Source: Leptospira noguchii serovar Panama str. CZ214 (GTDB lineage Bacteria > Spirochaetota > Leptospiria > Leptospirales > Leptospiraceae). Taken from it: a DNA stretch of 64,000 bases. Of the stretch, positions 59,614-64,000 are shown piece by piece (position 1 is the first letter of the stretch; each line of letters opens with the position of its first letter). A program made the position numbers and the translations under genes. Location: contig NZ_AKWY02000034.1 in the NCBI RefSeq assembly GCF_000306255.2, positions 496,001 to 560,000 on the forward strand, in the 5' to 3' direction. The notes below the pieces were generated by a model that saw only the letters and a program-made list of their open reading frames with translations, did no database searches and was not told the DNA's origin.

Positions 59614-61010
59614 AAAGGTTTTTCATATATTCCTTTTTTATAATGTTATTTCCTATTTATTCTTCAGAAAAAAATAAAGGTTGGACCCAAATTTCCTGGA
59701 TGGGTTGGGGATTGGGAATGATTCAAAAGACTGGGAACCTTTCTGAACTGGAAAAAGAAAAAAATTATAAAGAACTGAGGATGAATTCTTTTTTATTTCA
59801 TGCAGGGATAAATCAAAATTTAGAAACGTCTGGTTTAAAAATTCAATTGGAAGCAGATTTAAGTGCTTCTAACGAGTCTAAAACGTCTTTTTTTGCAGGT
59901 AAAAATTTATTTTTAGAACTTAAGAAAGATAATGTTTTTCTAATTTTTGGAAGAGTTCGGGAAGAATTTAAAACGTCTACGTTTGCGGATTGGTTGGATG
60001 GAACGGATGGACTTTCTATCAAAACCGACTTGGGAAAATCGGGGCGTATTCGTTTTGACTTGTTTGATTTTTATTCCGGTTATTCTATTTTCGATAAGAA
60101 CGGGCTTAAAAACGAAATTCTAAACACAAAAAAACCTCTTGGTGAAATTGATACCAAAGATTCTATTTCAAATACATTCAAAAATCGTTATAGAGTTGGG
60201 GTCGGTTATCGTTACGATCTTACGTTTTTGGAAACTGGATTTCGTTTTCAATATTTAAATCTTCAAAATTGGGGTAGGTATACAAACGATTTGAATATTG
60301 AAAACGTTTCTTCCGGAGATAGGGATTATCTCACTCATTCTACGATCGAACTTAAAATTAAATACGTTTGGTTTTATTGTTTTTTATCCGGAATTTTAGT
60401 CAGAGGTCAAGACAAAACCGGTTGGAATCGAATTAGAAATGCAAGTATGATTCCTATTTCAGGAGAAGCTGTTTTGGTTTCTTTCGGAGCCTCTCGAAAT
60501 TTTTGGAAGTTTGACATCTTTGGTTTTCTTCCCGATCGAGATAAAAAAAGTGAAAACGGAGAGATCTTGGAACTAGGTTTTATAGGAATTGGTTCTTCTC
60601 CTTCTCCTGTGTTTAGTACAAATCAAAGTCTAGATTTTTATCCTTCTGCTTGGATTACGGAAAGAGGTTTGGAAAAACAATCCGGAATTCAAGGCGGAAA
60701 ACGTCAATCTGCTTGGACAGGTATCAATTTAGAATATCAAGAATCATTAATACGATTCCGTTTTTATATGGCTTCTTACTTTTTTCTTTCGGACACAAAA
60801 GGAAATTCAGGAGCGCTTACTATTTCCAGAGACAGTTTTAGAAAAGATTTTCTCAGAGAAGTTTTGATTCAAACTTGGATTTATACACCTTCTGAAAATT
60901 CTAAGTTCAATTTTTACTATTGGAAACTTTCTCTTGGCGGTTCCTGGAGCGATTTAGAAAATTCTAAAAAAGAAATGTTTTTTCAAATTTCTTCTGGAGT
61001 CGTTTTATGA
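59610..61010 (+). CDS. Putative outer-membrane beta-barrel protein
   Basis: The 466-residue product has a signal peptide ([19 protein letters not shown]) followed by alternating hydrophobic strands such as [17 protein letters not shown] and [26 protein letters not shown], the pattern of transmembrane beta-strands. It has a high content of aromatics and ends with FQISSGVVL, not the classic terminal Phe. It is coupled to both neighbours by 4-base ATGA overlaps. The barrel call is inference from amphipathic strands. No transport family was recognised. Confidence 0.65.
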   Translation: MKRFFIYSFFIMLFPIYSSEKNKGWTQISWMGWGLGMIQKTGNLSELEKEKNYKELRMNSFLFHAGINQNLETSGLKIQLEADLSASNESKTSFFAGKNLFLELKKDNVFLIFGRVREEFKTSTFADWLDGTDGLSIKTDLGKSGRIRFDLFDFYSGYSIFDKNGLKNEILNTKKPLGEIDTKDSISNTFKNRYRVGVGYRYDLTFLETGFRFQYLNLQNWGRYTNDLNIENVSSGDRDYLTHSTIELKIKYVWFYCFLSGILVRGQDKTGWNRIRNASMIPISGEAVLVSFGASRNFWKFDIFGFLPDRDKKSENGEILELGFIGIGSSPSPVFSTNQSLDFYPSAWITERGLEKQSGIQGGKRQSAWTGINLEYQESLIRFRFYMASYFFLSDTKGNSGALTISRDSFRKDFLREVLIQTWIYTPSENSKFNFYYWKLSLGGSWSDLENSKKEMFFQISSGVVL

Positions 61011-62785
61011 TTAAAAAAGGCTCTTTATATATTTTAATTTTTATTTGTTTGGCTGTTTGTTCTAATCAAAACGATTCTGATTTATTTTGGTTGGAATGGG
61101 GAAGACTACGAAAAGTAGAGACTCATTTTTCGTTTCCAGGACGTTACGTTTCTACTTTCAAAAAAAGGAATGTACGAGATAAAATTTTAAAACTTATAGA
61201 GAACGCTCAATTTTCAATCGATCTTTGGATTTATTCTTTCGATGATTTAGAAATTTTAGATGCTTTGAAAAATGCAAATGAAAGAGGTGTTACAATTCAA
61301 ATACTTGCAGATCCAGAAAAAGAATATTCTATAGAATTAAAAAGTCTGGGATTGTTTCAAAAATGGGAAAAATCAGGTTTACAACATTCTAAAATACTCA
61401 TTGTAGATCGAAAAAAGGTTTTTTTAGGTTCCGGGAATTTCACATGGTACGGTTTGGAAAACGATCTAAACGGTTATGTTTCTTTTGATCTATTTGATTC
61501 CGAAATAGAGAATTTTTATTCTTTTTTAAACGAAAATTTTATTTCTTTAAGTATTCCTCCTTTTGAATTTTATATTTCACCCACAAAAGGAAGATTGATT
61601 CAAAACCTCATTTTAAGAGAAGTGGATCGTTCACAAAACGAAATTAAATATTTGATCTTCGATCATTTTGATTCCGTTTTGACTTCCAGATTGGCTTTGG
61701 CTGATCTTAGAGGTATAAAAGTAAAAGGTATTTATGATTCTCCCGTGGACGAGGAAGGAAAATTTTTAGCGAACGTTTTTAGAAAACCAGGTTCTGAAAT
61801 TTCGGGAGACGGGAATGATGAGACGATTTCTTTAGATTCTTTCGGAAAAGGAGGTTTATTACATCATAAAACTATGATATTAGACAACCAAGTTTTAATT
61901 TCCGGTTCGTATAATTTTTCGATGAGTGCCAGAGACAAGAATCGTGAAATTCTTTTTAAAACAAAAGATCCGTATTTAATCGACTCTTACTCAAAGGAAT
62001 GGGAACGAGTTAGGCAAAACGCAATTTCATATCGACCGATTCCGTTTCAAACGGAAGAAGTTTCTAATTCTGTTTTTTTCGGTCATTCTGAAAATTCAAT
62101 TTTGGTAGAACAAACAATTTGTAGAACCGACAATTCGAAAGAGGAATCTTTTTATTTAGAATCTGGAAAATCATTTTTTACTTCTATTTTAGAATATGAT
62201 TTTTCTCCGACGGAATCTTGTAAGAAAGTTTCTGATTTTAGTTCTTCTAGTAGCGGATTTTCCGGAAGAAAAACCAACCATCCGGTTCAAACAAGACGAT
62301 TTAGGGAAAACGGAATTCTAAGATCTAAAAAAGGAAATTTAATATTTATTTCTCCGGAACGTATATCCGGCGACTTCCCACCGGATTTTGAAAAAAAACC
62401 TGTCTATTTATTTATGCCTGTATTCTATTCCATTCAATCTGGAAATTTATTATTTCCTCATAGTCTGGAAAACTTTAAAAATCCAAATTCTATTTTTATT
62501 TATCAAAGAGGAAACGGGCCAATTGCCATTCCTGGGAACACTTCTAGAAATTCTATTTCGGTTATTCCCAATTCTACCGAAGGAATTTTATTTTTAGAAT
62601 ACAATTCTTTATTTTTTGCTTTTTGTTTTCACGAATATTCAAAAAAAGGAATAGAGTATACGGAATTGATCCAAGAAATGATTTCTTTTAGAGAAAGTGT
62701 TTTTCCATCTAACGAATATTTATCTGCGGAAGACGTTCCGATCAATCAAGTCAAAAATTTGGGAACATATTGTTACCGGTATTAA
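61007..62785 (+). CDS. Phospholipase D-like lipoprotein with two HKD motifs
   Basis: The 592-residue product has a signal ending LAVC, a plausible lipid-attachment Cys near residue 18. Two HKD motifs are complete: HSKILIVD (His127, Lys129, Asp134) with following GSGNFTWYG, and HHKTMILD (His286, Lys288, Asp293) with GSYNFSMS. These form one catalytic site in the PLD superfamily, which cuts phosphodiester bonds of lipids or nucleic acids. The last 300 residues are unrelated and unknown. It is last in the operon after the barrel gene. The substrate, phospholipid, cardiolipin or DNA, is not set by sequence. Confidence 0.87.
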   Translation: MIKKGSLYILIFICLAVCSNQNDSDLFWLEWGRLRKVETHFSFPGRYVSTFKKRNVRDKILKLIENAQFSIDLWIYSFDDLEILDALKNANERGVTIQILADPEKEYSIELKSLGLFQKWEKSGLQHSKILIVDRKKVFLGSGNFTWYGLENDLNGYVSFDLFDSEIENFYSFLNENFISLSIPPFEFYISPTKGRLIQNLILREVDRSQNEIKYLIFDHFDSVLTSRLALADLRGIKVKGIYDSPVDEEGKFLANVFRKPGSEISGDGNDETISLDSFGKGGLLHHKTMILDNQVLISGSYNFSMSARDKNREILFKTKDPYLIDSYSKEWERVRQNAISYRPIPFQTEEVSNSVFFGHSENSILVEQTICRTDNSKEESFYLESGKSFFTSILEYDFSPTESCKKVSDFSSSSSGFSGRKTNHPVQTRRFRENGILRSKKGNLIFISPERISGDFPPDFEKKPVYLFMPVFYSIQSGNLLFPHSLENFKNPNSIFIYQRGNGPIAIPGNTSRNSISVIPNSTEGILFLEYNSLFFAFCFHEYSKKGIEYTELIQEMISFRESVFPSNEYLSAEDVPINQVKNLGTYCYRY

Positions 62786-62820
62786 CTAACATGAGTTAGA
62801 CGTAAAAAAATTGTGTGAAT

Positions 62821-62842
62821 CCGGTTTGCCACAGGCAACCGG
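62821..62842. terminator. GC-rich hairpin after the PLD gene, without a T-run
   Basis: The stem has 9 pairs with one bulge and a 3-base loop, 36 bases after the PLD stop codon. It could be a Rho-independent end for the envelope operon only if the T-run were not needed. A role inside a mobile element is as likely. Confidence 0.3.
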
Positions 62843-62944
62843 ACCTCCAGTTCTGGTCAATTAACCGTATTAAAAAACTTAATATAATATTTCGTCTTTA
62901 ATTTCAATTTATTATAGAATGCGTTCCGAGAAACTAAAACAAAT

Positions 62945-62977
62945 GGATCGGCATTCAGGAAAGCGTTTTGCTGAGTT
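62945..62977 (-). repeat. Dispersed copy of the 54195-54345 repeat unit
   Basis: These 33 bases are the reverse complement, with a single mismatch, of the sequence around 54262-54294 in the tandem array. The same word occurring 8.7 kb away in the opposite orientation shows a dispersed repeat rather than local duplication alone. Confidence 0.75.
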
Positions 62978-63314
62978 TTCAGACAGAGACTTTAGTTTGA
63001 AAGAACGTGGCTTGAGTTTTCTCATATCAATCCATTTTGTGTTAATTCACGACTAACTATATTGCAGGTTTTTGTAAAAAATAAATAGAGTTTTTGAATA
63101 TTTAGTTCTCCATCTGCTTTTGTTTTATGAAAACGGCCGATTGAAGTAGTTTTGTTAATCGCAATTATAGAATTTTTCAACTACTTTAATGTAATGACTA
63201 CTATTTCTTTGTAGGAAAAATAACTTTTACAAAACGGATTTTTTATAATGAATTTATATTCAAAATATAGAATAAACAAAAAGATAAATTAAAACAGGAA
63301 GGAAAATCCAGAAT

Positions 63315-64000
63315 TTAAACCATTTCAACAGAATTAGATTCTTCTTTTGAAAGTCTTAAAAAAAGTCCGCAAAGAATCCAAAACAAAATCACTACTTCAT
63401 CGTCTTGAAAGTAACATTGAAATAGCCCTGAAATAAAAAATCCGGATAAACCAAAAAAATATAGGGAACGTTCATATGAAAGTTTTGTAGTCATCAATTT
63501 ACGATATAGTTCGGTTCCTAATAAAAGAAAAAGTAAAAAGGATGGAATTCCAAAAACCGCTAAAAGATGAAAGTAGTCGTTATGCGCATGTCCTCTTTGA
63601 GTCGTTTCATAAAAATAATAGAGTTCTTTGTATTTTTCAGAATGTTCCATTCTAGACTTTTCGATTTCTCGATTATAGTTGCCCGGACCAACTCCGGTAA
63701 GTGGATTTTTTTCGATCAAAGGAAACGTGGAATCCCAAATAAACGCTCTTCCTGCGTCTGTATGTTTTTCTTTTCCAAAAAGAGGATCGGTGATTTTTTG
63801 TCCTGCTTGTGTAAACGAAAGACCAATTCCTATAAAAAGTAAAAAAGTAAAAATCCCAATTGTAAAAAAAATGATTCTTGTGGAAGGTAATTCTTTACGA
63901 AGAACACCTAACACAATCAATGCGGTGACAGAAGAAAATAGGCCGCCTAACAAAGATGATCTGGCATTATTTAAAAAAACTACATAAAGAAAAAACAAAA
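63315..64000 (-). CDS. O-antigen ligase/polymerase family protein, C-terminal part
   Basis: The gene enters from beyond the right edge of the window, and about 227 residues are seen. Several hydrophobic spans surround [26 protein letters not shown] and [18 protein letters not shown], the signature loop of the Wzy/WaaL family with the conserved HNDY. Such proteins join or polymerise lipid-linked glycans at the periplasmic face. The frame remains open to the window end, so the apparent start near 63998 is not real. No glycan gene is visible within the window on this side. Confidence 0.87.
   Translation of the reverse strand, partial: LFFLYVVFLNNARSSLLGGLFSSVTALIVLGVLRKELPSTRIIFFTIGIFTFLLFIGIGLSFTQAGQKITDPLFGKEKHTDAGRAFIWDSTFPLIEKNPLTGVGPGNYNREIEKSRMEHSEKYKELYYFYETTQRGHAHNDYFHLLAVFGIPSFLLFLLLGTELYRKLMTTKLSYERSLYFFGLSGFFISGLFQCYFQDDEVVILFWILCGLFLRLSKEESNSVEMV

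Larger units (their letters stand above)
62786..63314. other. Spacer with one element end, two hairpins and a dispersed repeat copy
   Basis: The 529 bases hold no visible gene. At 62788-62804 is AACATGAGTTAGACGTAA, a lone end of the MITE-like family. At 62821-62842 CCGGTTTGCC pairs with GGCAACCGG, and near 62843-62858 is a second small hairpin, neither followed by a T-run. At 62945-62977 lies an inverted copy of part of the array at 54195. Confidence 0.6.

Overview
This AT-rich window is almost certainly chromosome of a spirochaete of the genus Leptospira, most likely a pathogenic species close to L. interrogans. The basis is the low G+C coding style, spirochaete-type lipoprotein signals, an XPB-type helicase in a bacterium, a bioF-bioD-bioA-bioB operon, and intergenic DNA full of short GTGGGAACT-type repeats. 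The species call is inference; no marker gene was compared. No tRNA, rRNA, CRISPR array, phage gene or transposase gene was seen.

Layout. 1-3771 (+): end of ggt, then gshA and an ATP-grasp ligase, a glutathione turnover and synthesis operon. 3768-4554 (-): a BolA, CGFS glutaredoxin and CPYC glutaredoxin operon facing it. 4555-5657: 1.1 kb without a gene, holding a MITE-like element with a 46-bp tandem repeat and an orphan terminator-like hairpin. 5658-10268 (-): STAS protein, glyoxalase II-like hydrolase (apparently a CTG start), flavin disulfide reductase, YadG/YadH ABC exporter and a second BolA. 10451-12961 (+): MBL hydrolase and glpK. 12958-18871 (-): a FliG-C-like protein of unknown role, then sppA, an MBOAT acyltransferase, a lipoprotein, a SpoIIE/PP2C phosphatase and a small protein. 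19014-25401 (+): aldose epimerase, a second MITE-like element, XPB helicase, aspartate aminotransferase, SH3 protein and alpha/beta hydrolase. 25358-31525: sodium symporter, thrB with a possible attenuator, a HELTH metallopeptidase-like lipoprotein, two unknown genes and a DsbA-like oxidoreductase. 31551-36738 (+): mdh and the biotin operon. 37110-42882: small protein, SGNH esterase lipoprotein, serB, mutS, trpF and a YfiH-family protein. 42879-47382 (-): phosphohexomutase, argD, leuB and a response regulator. 47487-54704: aminotransferase, orphan unknown genes, rpmB-nth, thioesterase, GGQ protein and a 33-bp tandem array. 54705-62785 (+): uvrC and a three-gene envelope operon (large exported protein with a lamin-tail-like domain, putative beta-barrel, phospholipase-D-like lipoprotein). 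63315-64000 (-): partial O-antigen ligase-like gene.

Themes. The first 10 kb is rich in thiol chemistry: glutathione synthesis and breakdown, glutaredoxins, BolA proteins, glyoxalase II and a disulfide reductase. The middle is core metabolism and repair. The unusual material lies in the intergenic repeats and in the envelope operon at 56596-62785, the best candidate for an undescribed system. All calls rest on reading translations and motifs by eye; no database search was run.
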